NCBI GenBank assembly: GCA_025529335.1
Contig: JAMYHX010000594.1
Location: 1 to 23,235, forward strand
DNA: 23,235 nucleotides
Reading direction: 5' to 3'
Source of the DNA: Rhizopus sp. PT2906
Taxonomy: Eukaryota > Mucoromycota > Mucoromycetes > Mucorales > Rhizopodaceae
Shown: piece after piece, positions 8,553 to 17,862 of the stretch
Layout: every line of letters begins with the position of its first letter
How positions within the stretch are numbered: the first letter of the stretch is position 1
The notes under the pieces: generated by a model
Told to the model about the DNA's origin: nothing
The model's input: the letters and a program-made list of their open reading frames with translations, nothing else
Databases searched by the model: none
Translations under genes and position numbers: made by a program

Positions 8553-8729
8553 AGGTCAATTCGATTTAACTTATTGTGACATTTCTTTTATTTCAAAAGG
8601 ACAAAACTTTTAGACATAAAGGGACAATCATTTTTGGCTTAGTGCCATTCATTTTTTGGAAAGTGACATTTATTTTTTGGTTACGGACATTTAATTTTCT
8701 CAAAGTGACAAAATTTACTGTTCTCACTG
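8553..8729. repeat. Right terminal inverted repeat of the Tc1 element
   Basis: Seven GTGAC/GGAC/GTGCC boxes end at 8580, 8602, 8625, 8646, 8667, 8688 and 8709, spaced 22, 23, 21, 21, 21 and 21 bp apart. The inner end of the repeat continues at about 8068-8087 on the other side of the nested element. An AATAAA on the minus strand (near 8668-8673) could serve transcripts entering from the phosphodiesterase gene. Confidence 0.9.
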
Positions 8730-8741
8730 TACATATAATAT

Positions 8742-10568
8742 TTAATCTCGACTACTGCAAGCGTTTATGGTAACTGATTTTTTTGTTATTTTTCTTATTG
8801 GACTAATCGTCTTTATCTTTCTCATTGGCTCTTCACTCTTTCGTCTACGTACAATCTCTGATCTCTTTCTATCTTCGAATGCTTCACTGTGGCTGACGCT
8901 TCTCACTCCCCAATATTTTCGTTTATTCTTGCCTGTGCCCACGGTTCGTTCTTCTAGTTCATCAGGGATAATAACCATGCCTGCTGCCACACTGACCCTT
9001 CTGCCCGTTGGATTGATGATCGGTCTATCATCTGGAAGCATATTCGATGGTAACCTTTCATTTCTTCCTTCATTTTCTTCTATTTTAACAGTCTTGGCTA
9101 ATTCTTCTTCCATCTTTAGCCACTCTTTACGATTATCAGCCAAGGTCTTTAGTAATTCATCCGCTTTTGGAAAAAATGCAGCAAATATTTCGAAATAGGG
9201 GCTTACGACAAAATCGCCAAATTGTAAACCAATCGTTGTTTGGCTCACCTGATCTCTATCCATATTGGGAGAAACTGGTAATCCATGAGCCTTTTCTGCT
9301 TCTCCTTGACCAAAAAACTCTTCACATACTAAATTAGACCAGCTTTTACAAATGGGCCAAGGTCTAAGAGCATTACTGATATCTGCAGCATGTAAAATGA
9401 TTTGACATAGGATGAGTCTTTGCTGAGGTTCCATGATATAATTCGGCGGTGTATATGTTGTTTTTTCCTTCACTTTTATTGTTGTATTCATAACCCCTGA
9501 AATTTCCTCATCATCCTCGTCATCCTCGTCGTCTTCTTCATCCTCATCTTCTTCTGGACTTGCTGGTAGTAATGGCATGTTCTTTAGGTAAAGTGGGATC
9601 GAGTCTTCAAAATAAGATTTTTTTCTAAAATAGTCAATGGCACTTTTTGCACCTTGATTTGTAAATATATCTTTGATCTCTGGTTCATTGGGCGATTGAT
9701 CATCATTGTCGCTTTCATCTTCATTTTCTTCAGCTGTTGAAGGTAAGGTTGGTTTATGCTTCTTTTTACATGTATGCTCTTCATGATCGACGACGAGTTC
9801 TAATAAGTTGGCCAAGTTCTCTTGTAATTCATAATGGAATATCATGTCTGTTGCTAGGATCATCTTGATGATGGATGTTCTCATTTCGGGCTCTGTTGTA
9901 CGTAAACCAAGGAGTGAACTTGTTTTTTCCAACTGTTTTAGTAATTTATGTTTGGTCAATAGATCCATGGTTAATGTACATGAGTAACTTTCCAAAACTG
10001 ATTTGTTGGAATATCTTTTGGCTAATTCTGTATTTAAATTAACTTGATAGTTGTTATTTTTACCAGGCTAAAGACCAATTAGTCGATAGATATGAGCAAA
10101 ATAATCATACTTTACATGACCAATATCATGGCATAGCCCAGCAATAAACAAGGCAGCTAGATCTATCCTTGAAAGATAGTTTGCTACGTCATATTGACAT
10201 ACCATTTGATAGAGTACAATGGCCACATCTACTGCATGATAAAATGAATGATACGCGTTTGGTAAATAACCGTGATCCACATCAATTAAGAAATCGAGAA
10301 ATTCAGATGGTGTAACACCGATCGAATCGCATAAACCAAGTCTTTCAGAAAAGCCAAGGATGTACCCATACAGCTCTGCTCTCGATTTATCCAATACTGT
10401 AAAGTGCTGCAGGTTCCCTATTTTATGGTTCTGATCAGCTATTTTGATCATTTTCTAATAAAAGAGAAAAAGTTACAAATGATAAGAGCTGGCATCTATT
10501 CTCATTCTTACACATTCAATAGTAAAAAGATCTTCTGCAGACAATGTGTTATGCCTCAGTAAAAGCAT
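8742..10568 (-). CDS. Class I 3',5'-cyclic nucleotide phosphodiesterase (HD-type)
   Basis: Hydrolyses cAMP/cGMP to the 5'-monophosphate and so ends cAMP-PKA signalling. Exons 10568-10512, 10454-10116 and 10067-8742; introns of 57 and 48 bp; 573 aa. The metal-binding motifs are all present: YHSFYHAVDV and LCHDIGHPG (the latter formed across intron 2), and HAADISN. The purine-pocket Gln is in GLQFGDF, and GLPVSPNMDRD is typical of the family. A stretch of about 120 residues, very rich in Asp/Glu, is inserted between the second motif and HAADISN, longer than usual. The C-terminal tail is basic. Start chosen at the ATG of a 19-codon first exon with a pyrimidine-rich leader. The stop lies 12 bp from the Tc1 element, so the native 3'UTR is lost or displaced. 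Confidence 0.92.
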
Positions 10569-10707
10569 TTTAAATAAAATAAACGAGGAAGAAAGGAAAA
10601 AGAGTAAAAAAGGAAACTTTTTTTTTATCTGCACTTTGGTTTTCCTTCTTATTTCAGTCTCCGATTAATTCGCATATGGTGAAACAGGATTTTATTGAGG
10701 GTTTTGG

Positions 10708-12689
10708 TTATAAACTTGCATGAATTTCCGAGTATAGTGTCCCATATGGGTCATTCGTAGGTGACCACATATGAGATGTAACATAGTCTTCAATATTGGT
10801 CATGGAAACTGTTGCTAGATTTTCGTTGATAGCTTCTTGACATACAGCGGTTGCTACACTACAAGAAACAGCACGGATACGCTTGAGTGAAGGGTAGAGC
10901 CAGCCTTGTTGACGTTCTTCTACTGTAAGCGATTCAGCTAATGATTTGGCTGCAGCGTATATCATGCGGTCTGTGATATGACGAGGACGAGATAAAATTG
11001 CGCCTAGACCTAATCCAGGAAAGATATACATATTGTTGCCTTGACCAGGGTATCTGATCTCTCCTGTTGAAGGGATTGTGTATGCAGGGAAGGCTGTACC
11101 AGAGGCAAAGATAACACGGTATTCGGTGGCTTCCATGGCTTGTTCAAATGTGCACTCTGCTTGTGTGGCTGGGTTAGATAATGGGAAAATAATCGGTTGT
11201 TGATTCAATTCACCCATTCGATGCAGCACTTGCTCATTAAATGCCCCCGTCGTGGATGAAAGACCGATGAGTCTAAAATGTGTGAGAGAATGTAAGATGT
11301 ATGGTACTTATACTTACATTGTTGGCTTCACGTAATTAACAATATCTATCAATTGCTTGTATTCTTGCCCATCGTTATCCTCTCTTGCGTAATACACTTT
11401 ATGCTGTGCAAGCTTGTCTCCTCTACTCTTTGTGACTAGACCCTGTGGCAAATGAGTATACACATGATGCGATGATGTAGTGAATTCTTACCTTGGAGTC
11501 TACAATCCAAAATAAGTTTCTGGCTTCTTCTTCGGATAGCCCATGCTCAAATTGGAAATAGTCTTGTATCTGACGAGCTACACCAATGGCAGCAGAGCCT
11601 GCGCCATAGAACACAATACGGTGGCTGTTTGGTGATACACTGTCCTCAGCTTGTACTTTACGGATAGCATTGATGATACCTGATAAAATGACTGCCCCTG
11701 TGCCTTGAATGTCGTCATTAAAGCATAGAATCTTATTCTTATACTTTTCGAGTAAACCAAAGGCGTGCTCGGATGACCAGTCCTCAAATTGAAGAAGCAA
11801 GTTTGGATACACTGTATAGAGTGCTTGTATCACAGTATCTACTGTTTCATAAAACTATATAAAATCTAAATTAATTGGTCTAACAAAATAAGAAACTTGC
11901 TTACCTCTTCATCATCAGGTCTCTTTTGTTTAAGACCAATGTAAAACTCATCATTTAACAATTTTTCATTGTTTGTTCCCAAGTCAAGGATGATGGGTAA
12001 TGTACGTCGAGGGTCAATTCCAGCACCAGCAACATAGAGCTGTAGTTTACCAATGGGAATACCAATGCCATTTGAGCCAAGGTCACCAAGACCTAGAATA
12101 CGTGAACCATCTGAGATGACAGCAATCTGAGGATCAAATTCGGATTTGTAATTCTTTATCGTTTGGACGAGTGTGGGGAAATCTGCCTTGGTGAGATATA
12201 ATCCATCGGGCACACCAGGTGCAGCCAAGAATGGGTAAATGGTAGAGTACTCAAGACATGCTGTGCCTACAGTCGGAGTGTAGATGATGGGAGCAAGTTC
12301 CTAAGTGACTCTGAATTAGTCATAGCAAGGTGAATATGAAAATAACAGTTTACCTCCAATTCATCTATGACAATCTTGTAAAAGAGACGAACATTGCTTG
12401 TTCTTAACTGAGCCAATAAAATATACTTTTCAAGCATATTTGATTTTGATCGAAGGACGTGTAGACATCGCTTCTTTTGAATGTCTAATGTCTCTATTTT
12501 TGCAGGTAAAAGACCATTCAAGCCAAGCTCTTGACGTTTCTTTGGATCCATTGCGGTGCCTATATATATATATATATATATATATATCAGTATATAATGA
12601 GTTACCACATAGATAAGACATATACCTTCATTAAGATAGCCTGATCTGGCCAAAAGGCTTTTTGATGGTTCTTTATTATCAATTGTCAT
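10708..12689 (-). CDS. Malic enzyme (malate dehydrogenase, decarboxylating)
   Basis: Oxidative decarboxylation of malate to pyruvate and CO2 with NAD(P)H formation. In oleaginous Mucorales the NADP form is known as a source of reducing power for lipid synthesis. Six exons: 12689-12626, 12559-12354, 12300-11905, 11854-11492, 11442-11318, 11272-10708; introns 45-66 bp; 572 aa, the normal length. Motifs in order: GTAMDPKKRQELG, the substrate-site Tyr in IIYTPTVG, GDLGSNGIGIPIGKL, LDLGTNNEKLL, FNDDIQGTGAV, the dinucleotide fold GAGSAAIGVA, and FPLSNP. There is no clear mitochondrial presequence and the C-terminus ASL is not a canonical peroxisomal signal, so a cytosolic enzyme is likely. NADP versus NAD cannot be settled by eye. 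Intron 1 has a (TA)13 repeat at its acceptor. Confidence 0.96.
12561..12587. repeat. (TA)13 microsatellite inside malic enzyme intron 1
   Basis: 27 bp of perfect TA repeat. On the coding (minus) strand it runs right up to the AG acceptor (12561-12560), so it takes the place of the usual pyrimidine tract. Confidence 0.95.
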
Positions 12690-12990
12690 GAGTAAAGATG
12701 TTGATGATGATAAAAAAGTGCATATATAAAAAACAGAGGGTATTTATACTCGTTATTTTTTGAAAAGCATGAAGGAAGTCTATGATTGGTAGAGTAGCAA
12801 GTTGAATCACATTGTAATAATCATTTCTTATTTGCTTATTTTCTATTATCACATGCACTGATTCCGAAGACCCATTTGATGGCGCGTGCTTGGCTTGACT
12901 GACCCTGAAGGGCAACCCTCGATCGTCATTGAAAGTGCGCTGTCAAATGATTTGTTTGACCGTTTCTTTTTTTTTTTATTTTATATATAA
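12690..12990. promoter_or_regulatory. Shared divergent promoter region, malic enzyme / SET protein
   Basis: 301 bp between two start codons facing away from each other. The right end has a T-rich tract and ATATATAA immediately before the SET gene ATG; the left part is AT-rich without a clear TATA box. A short minus-strand ORF here (12679-12915) has no support. Confidence 0.5.
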
Positions 12991-14271
12991 ATGACAATCA
13001 CTGAAAACCTTGAAACAGAAACAAAAAGAACTTTTGTTAAAAGACTTGTTGAAGAAGAAGAAGAAAGAGGAAAGATTGCTTCCAGCTTTAAGAAATTACG
13101 TCCGACAGAGCATCCACGATGGCACAATCAATCGTACATGTTATTTCTGGCCTTAAGACAGCATCCTGATCACTGCTTACCTCGTGCTCAACTGATCAAT
13201 TCAGCACTTGAATTAGATATAAAAATAAGCGCTGAACTCGGCTTGCCTCGTGTGTTTCGTAGCAAGGTATGTTGATTATATTTAATTAAACTAAAATTAA
13301 CCTTGATTTAGACACCTGCCAATTCTGCTTCAGCCTCATTAACAGTAAACAGTGATCGTTATTTTATACCGTTTAAGCCAGAAGGAAGCAAGTCAACCTG
13401 GTTTAAGTTGGCTTATGAGCCTGGAGATGAAGGAAAAGCAGTTCAAGAGTATCAGAAATGGATGAAAAAGTTGATAGAACACGATTGGCCTTATTGCTTT
13501 GGCATTCCAAAAGTGATCAAACAAGTACCTGAGGACTATCAAACACCTCCCTCGACAGATACAGAAATGAAAAAGGAATCCACTCCAAATGAACCAGAAG
13601 CAGTTACTATGCTTACACCTGTTTCTGATGTCACAGAGCCATTCAAGTCTGAGACAGACAATGAAGAAAAGAGAAAAAGCAGAAAATCACCTTCACTCAA
13701 AACAAAAGTCGTTCATCCTCCTATGCCAACATACACGCTTGATGAACTGGACTTGAGTGATATTCCTGGTTCTTGGAAGGACATTGTCTATGTAGCTCCG
13801 TCACGTATTCCAGGTGCTGGTTTGGGTCTCTTTGCTAAACGAAAGCTACCTTATAATGCCCCCATAGGCTTCTATTTTGGCGTGCCCATGACTGAAGATG
13901 AATTTGATTCTCTCAAGGACCGTGTAGGGCGATCGTCTGAATACTCCATCATGTATCGAAGAACGGTCTTGGATGCCACAGATGAAAGTGGTCAACCAGT
14001 GACTGATCCAGAGAATCCAAGATACTGTCCTTTCCACTTTATGAATGAAAGTGACGAAAAGGGAGCAAATATTTTGTTTGTCGAAGGTGTCGTCGTCAAT
14101 CAGGTTATTTGCTGGACAAAGCGGGATATTCAACCAGATGAAGAACTATTCGTTTGGTATGGAAGAGATGTGGACAGACATTGGGATTCTCGAAAAAAGA
14201 AGAGGCATGGTCAGACGGACAAGAGCAAAATTGCCACTGAAGATGATGGTAGTGAACTGAATAAGAGCTAA
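12991..14271 (+). CDS. PR/SET-domain protein, putative histone or protein lysine methyltransferase
   Basis: Exons 12991-13266 and 13312-14271 with a 45-bp intron; 411 aa. The SET core spans about residues 250-372, beginning VYVAPSRIPGAGLGLFAKR, with FHFMNESDEKGAN in the position of the usual NHSC cofactor motif, and ending PDEELFVWYG. The IPGAGLGLFA opening and the EELxVWYG ending are closest to PRDM-type (PR) domains, which also lack the NHSC motif. No Cys-rich pre- or post-SET is seen. Residues 35-130 contain a helical block followed by RYFIPFKPEGSKSTWFKL, which looks like a winged-helix wing (inference). The middle is disordered and charged, and the C-terminus is a basic, nuclear-type KKKRH tail. 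Convergent with the EAF3 homologue. Substrate unknown; activity not assured. Confidence 0.85.
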
Positions 14272-14447
14272 GCTTTTTTTCTTTTATTATACAACTGTGT
14301 TCTCTCTCTCTCTCTGTCTTTTCCACAACATATATATGTAAATATCTAAATCCTCCCTTCTCTTCATAAATCACTCATAATGCATTTTACTCGTATGCGT
14401 GCAAATAATATTAATAAAGAAGCACGTTTAAAAAGAATGAATGTTTA

Positions 14448-15475
14448 TTATGCCTTTGTTTGATAATCATTTAAAAAGTAATCCTTTTCATGTTCTTGCA
14501 TATAATTCAAAAAGTCTTCAAAACGGCTCTTTAGTTCATTCTGTGTCTCTGCATCAATGCTTGCTTGTGCCAAAAGATTGGGCATTTCAACTAAAACATA
14601 TCAGTCATGTTGTATTATAAACATATTATATATTTACCAAAGAGTCGAAGTAGATGTTCAGCACCATATATGCTACTAGGTTCTTTATTTGTACATAGTT
14701 CAGTATATTGATCATATTCATTTCTATACAATAAGAGCGATCCTAGTGTTTTGTTGAAGTATAATCGTATGCCCTTTATAAATTCATCCAATACGTCGTC
14801 TTTTCTACAGATCAAAAAGTGTGTCAGGACTCTCTTATCATAGACGCACATATGCTTCTTACACAGGATATTGATTCTTGTATTCATCTAGTATTCTATC
14901 TACAGTATATTCGCCTGGAATATTTAAAACAAGTCGATTCTTTGTGATATTTTCCCAATCATCTACCAGAATGCCTTTGAGTGTCTCTGGCATGATCAAT
15001 TTAAACTCTGTTCTTCTTGTCTCTTCCTCTGCCCTTTGTCGTTCAATATCAGAATCACGATATCTTTTTCTACCTCTTGGCTCTGTTGATTCTCGTGTTG
15101 GTGTTCGTGATGTCTTTAATCGCGCATTCATTTCTTGTAACTGCTTTTGTTTTTGACGGTTACTTTCTGTGTATTTCAGAACCCTGTCTTCTGTAATCCA
15201 TTCGTCCCAGCTACATACAAGATTGAGTGTATAGTAAATAATATGGTCTCAACTTACGTTTGTTTCCAGCCTTTGTAATGTACAAAGTACATGTTGACTT
15301 CTTGATCATCCTCTTCTTTTCTCTCTCTTTTGATAATCTATACATAGACTGTTTATAATTACACATTAAATAATGATAAAAGGTGTATTGCCTTTGCTTC
15401 ATATATAAATGGTCCATGATAACATAATACTTTTTCGTCTTGTTCAAAGTTGAATTCTTTTGATTCCTTTACCAT
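14448..15475 (-). CDS. EAF3: MRG15/Eaf3-type chromodomain protein
   Basis: Reads methylated H3K36 and in fungi is a subunit of both the NuA4 acetyltransferase and the Rpd3S deacetylase complexes. Five exons: 15475-15392, 15337-15258, 15210-14863, 14804-14638, 14590-14448; 273 aa. An N-terminal chromo-barrel (DEKVLCYHGPFIYEAKI, then VHYKGWKQTWDEWI) spans about residues 10-70. A basic/acidic linker follows, then the MRG domain from about residue 110 (LPETLK-like PETLKGILVDDWE, and IYGAEHLLRLFVEMP). It is short compared with yeast Eaf3, mainly in the linker. Intron 1 appears to be GC-AG (AAG|GCAATA); without removing it the frame stops within nine codons. Start chosen at the only upstream ATG in frame with the chromodomain. 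Confidence 0.93.
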
Positions 15476-16053
15476 TGTTGAGAAACAAAAAGATTGAAAG
15501 AATAAGCCATAGACAAGCTAAATTCAGGTGCCGCTGTTAGACCAATGCTATTTTTACACGCGTTCATGCAAAGAGTGGTGTATATTTATAGTACTTTCAA
15601 TCAAATGAATCCTTCTTTTAATTATAAGCTTTAAGAGAAGAGAAGAGAAAGGGAAGAAAGAAAAAAAGCCTTTTTTTTTTAAACACATGTATTCTAGACG
15701 AGACGCCCCTTTGTGAAAATAATTCGAATGGTATCATTGTTTATCTTGTTGATATAATCATTGACTTGTATTATATCAGTAGTAGTAGCCCTGAAATGTA
15801 TACAATCAGCCTTAATGGACACATCATCAAGATGATGGGTAAAACGTCATGAATTGTAATAAACAATGAACGTAGTTTAAATAATATGCGACGTGAACAA
15901 ATGGCGCCAGTCTTAGTGTCAAAGATACCAAAATTGTTTATCGTACCATTATGTAATTGGTAACACAAGCAGCAACCTTGTAAAGATATAAAGCGCAGTT
16001 CATTTTTCCACGCCCTCTTCTTATCGCTCTTTTTCGCTTTTGTATCATAAAAA
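15476..16053. promoter_or_regulatory. Divergent intergenic region, EAF3 / INH1
   Basis: 578 bp between the two start codons. A TATAAA at 15987-15992 lies 62-67 bp before the INH1 ATG, followed by a pyrimidine-rich leader, a good fungal promoter layout. There is a purine-rich tract (about 15635-15668) and a T run. A 65-codon minus-strand ORF (15771-15968) has no recognisable content. Confidence 0.55.
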
Positions 16054-16380
16054 ATGTTCTCTACTACCGTTCGTACCTATTTAACTCGTCGTTCTATTCA
16101 CATGACCTCTGTTGTTCGCAATGAAGGTGCTACTGCTAGCTCCAAAGGCTTTGGTGAAAAGGAAAAAGCTGTTGAAAACCAATGGGCTCGTAAACATGTA
16201 AGTAATTGTGTCTGAAAAACACGTAAAGAGAGAGAGAGAGAAAGGGGGAGATTAAACAAAGCATATTTGTAGGATGCTGAATTACTCAAAAAGTTAAGAG
16301 AGAACTTGGAACAACAAGAAAAGCAAACTGCTGAAATCAAGAAACAGTTGGCTGAATTGGAATCAAAGCAAAAGAAATAA
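16054..16380 (+). CDS. INH1: Mitochondrial F1Fo-ATPase inhibitor IF1
   Basis: Small basic protein that blocks ATP hydrolysis by F1-ATPase when the matrix acidifies. Exons 16054-16197 and 16273-16380, with a 75-bp intron holding a GA-rich run; 83 aa, normal length. The N-terminal 20-25 residues (Arg, Ser, Thr, no acidic residues) are a mitochondrial presequence. The inhibitory core GFGEKEKAVENQWARKHDA is the IF1 signature, and the C-terminal half is a predicted coiled coil (LLKKLRENLEQQ...). Promoter with TATAAA upstream. Convergent with RPL18, 136 bp apart. Confidence 0.93.
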
Positions 16381-16516
16381 ACATGTATCAATAATAAACT
16401 TTGTCTCTGTACAAAAAGAAATATTGTGTTTACTTTTATTTCGTTCATTTTTTCTCTTTTTAAACAATCTTACACACATACACATACACACGTATTGTTC
16501 ACGAGCGGGTCGTCAT

Positions 16517-17494
16517 TTAAACCTTGAAGCCACGAGAAGAGCGCTTACCACGAGCACGTTCGAACTTACGGCCTTCAGAACGGACATAAGGCTTCTTGTT
16601 CTTGTGAGGGCCGAAACCAAAGTGTTTGGCAGCTTCACGAGCGTTCTTGGCACCACGGATGAGAACAGTGTTGGCACCAGTAGGAGCACGGAGAGCCAAT
16701 TGATCCAAGGTCAAACATTCACCACCAGCCTTCAAGATACGAGCCTTGGCAGTCTTGGTGAAGTGAAGAGCAGCAACAGAGATCTTGGGAACTTCGAGGA
16801 GACGGCTGTCATCAGTAACAGTACCAACAATAACAACAGTGCTGTTGCTCTTGGCGCTACGAACAACGCGGGAGAGACTGACAGGGGGACGGTTGACACG
16901 AGACATAAAGAGACGCTTCAAGACGACCTTGTTGAACTTGGCATCAGTTCGACGAGCAAGGAAACGGTAAAGCTAGGTTATGATAATTAGTCAGCAAAAA
17001 AGAAAAAAAGCTCTTGTTCTCTCTCTCGTTACCTTGACCAACAGGGCCAAGTAGACATTGTCGGACTTGGGAGCACTGCGGTTAGAGTTCTTAACGTGAT
17101 GACGCTTAAGGTCAATACCCTAAAGAAATAATAGTGTCAATCAACTGTTCTGATGCATTATTCTTTATGCTGCAACTGCCGTATAAACACTATGCATTTG
17201 TTGCTGAATGTTGGTTGTGTAAGACTATTTATTATATTCTTTTGGTCTCATTCACTGTTTTGCGTCTTTCTTGTTTTAAAAACATGTTGTCCATTTTTAT
17301 CATCATTAATGCTGACATGTCTGTGTGTGTGTGTGTGTGCTGTGTAATTACAATCCAACAACTGAATTGCAAATATATATGTATACACTGTCTATTTTTT
17401 CTAAAAAGATCCATGTGCATCCATCTAATATATCATCCAATCTGCATAGTGTTTATAGAGACCATTTTGCGTTATTCGAATAGTGTATTACCAT
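16517..17494 (-). CDS. RPL18: 60S ribosomal protein L18 (eL18)
   Basis: Structural protein of the large cytosolic ribosomal subunit. Certain exons are 17119-17033 (GIDLKRHHVKNSNRSAPKSD...) and 16972-16517 (LYRFLARRTDAKFNKVV... to RGFKV), split by a 60-bp intron. Because the protein must begin Met-Gly-Ile-Asp and a TTTAG acceptor directly precedes the Gly codon, the first exon should end at the ATG itself. The best candidate is ATG at 17494-17492 followed by the donor GTAATA, giving a 372-bp first intron and a protein of 181 aa. An intron just after the start codon is common in fungal ribosomal protein genes. The position of exon 1 is inferred; the rest is secure. Confidence 0.93.
17322..17339. 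repeat. (TG)9 microsatellite
   Basis: A perfect dinucleotide repeat within the inferred first intron of the RPL18 gene. Confidence 0.95.
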
Positions 17495-17862
17495 TTTAAA
17501 CTACTAGGAGAAGAGGACGATTTCAGGTTTCGCTCATGCTGCCATCAAGATATCACTTTGATACTTCTTCGAGACTTGACGTCTTGCGGACCGGGCGAAA
17601 AATTGATTCTGAGTTACAATTACGAAATTCATGCTGCTGCCGTTAAAATTATGCTTGTGTCAGCAGCTTTACTTGGCATATGCTCTGATAGGTGGGGTAA
17701 CAGTAAAAGGGAGACGTTTTTTTTTGTATAGATACACTTTTCAATCCAAACATGTCATTCATTTTTAAATGAGTGCGATTTTAAGTAGAATGAGTGTGTT
17801 TATTATAGAAATATATGCATATATGTACAAAAATAAAGAAAGGGTCGTTTATTCATATAGAT

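Larger units (their letters stand above)
5094..8729 (-). mobile_element. Tc1/mariner-type DNA transposon with passenger gene (inactive)
   Basis: This is a 3636-bp element bounded by CAGTGAGAAC at both ends in inverted orientation and flanked by a TA duplication (5092-5093 and 8730-8731), the classic Tc1/mariner target. It contains a DD34E transposase (5155-6474, -) and, upstream on the same strand, a second long gene (6515-7978, -) that is not a transposase. A 459-bp element is nested in its right inverted repeat. Both genes carry stops or frameshifts, so this copy should be non-autonomous. The inverted repeat tips remain very similar to each other, so movement in trans by an active relative is conceivable. 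Confidence 0.92.

Noticed and set aside
8767..9198. 143-codon plus-strand ORF with hydrophobic start
   Set aside because: Antisense to the basic tail and catalytic end of the phosphodiesterase; the hydrophobicity is a by-product of the opposite strand's Lys/Arg codons.
15771..15968. 65-codon minus-strand ORF between EAF3 and INH1
   Set aside because: Lies in the divergent promoter region and has no motif or coding-like composition.
16424..16990. 188-codon plus-strand ORF
   Set aside because: Antisense shadow of the RPL18 exon, with Thr/Ser/Arg-rich composition and no motif; the minus-strand protein is unmistakable.
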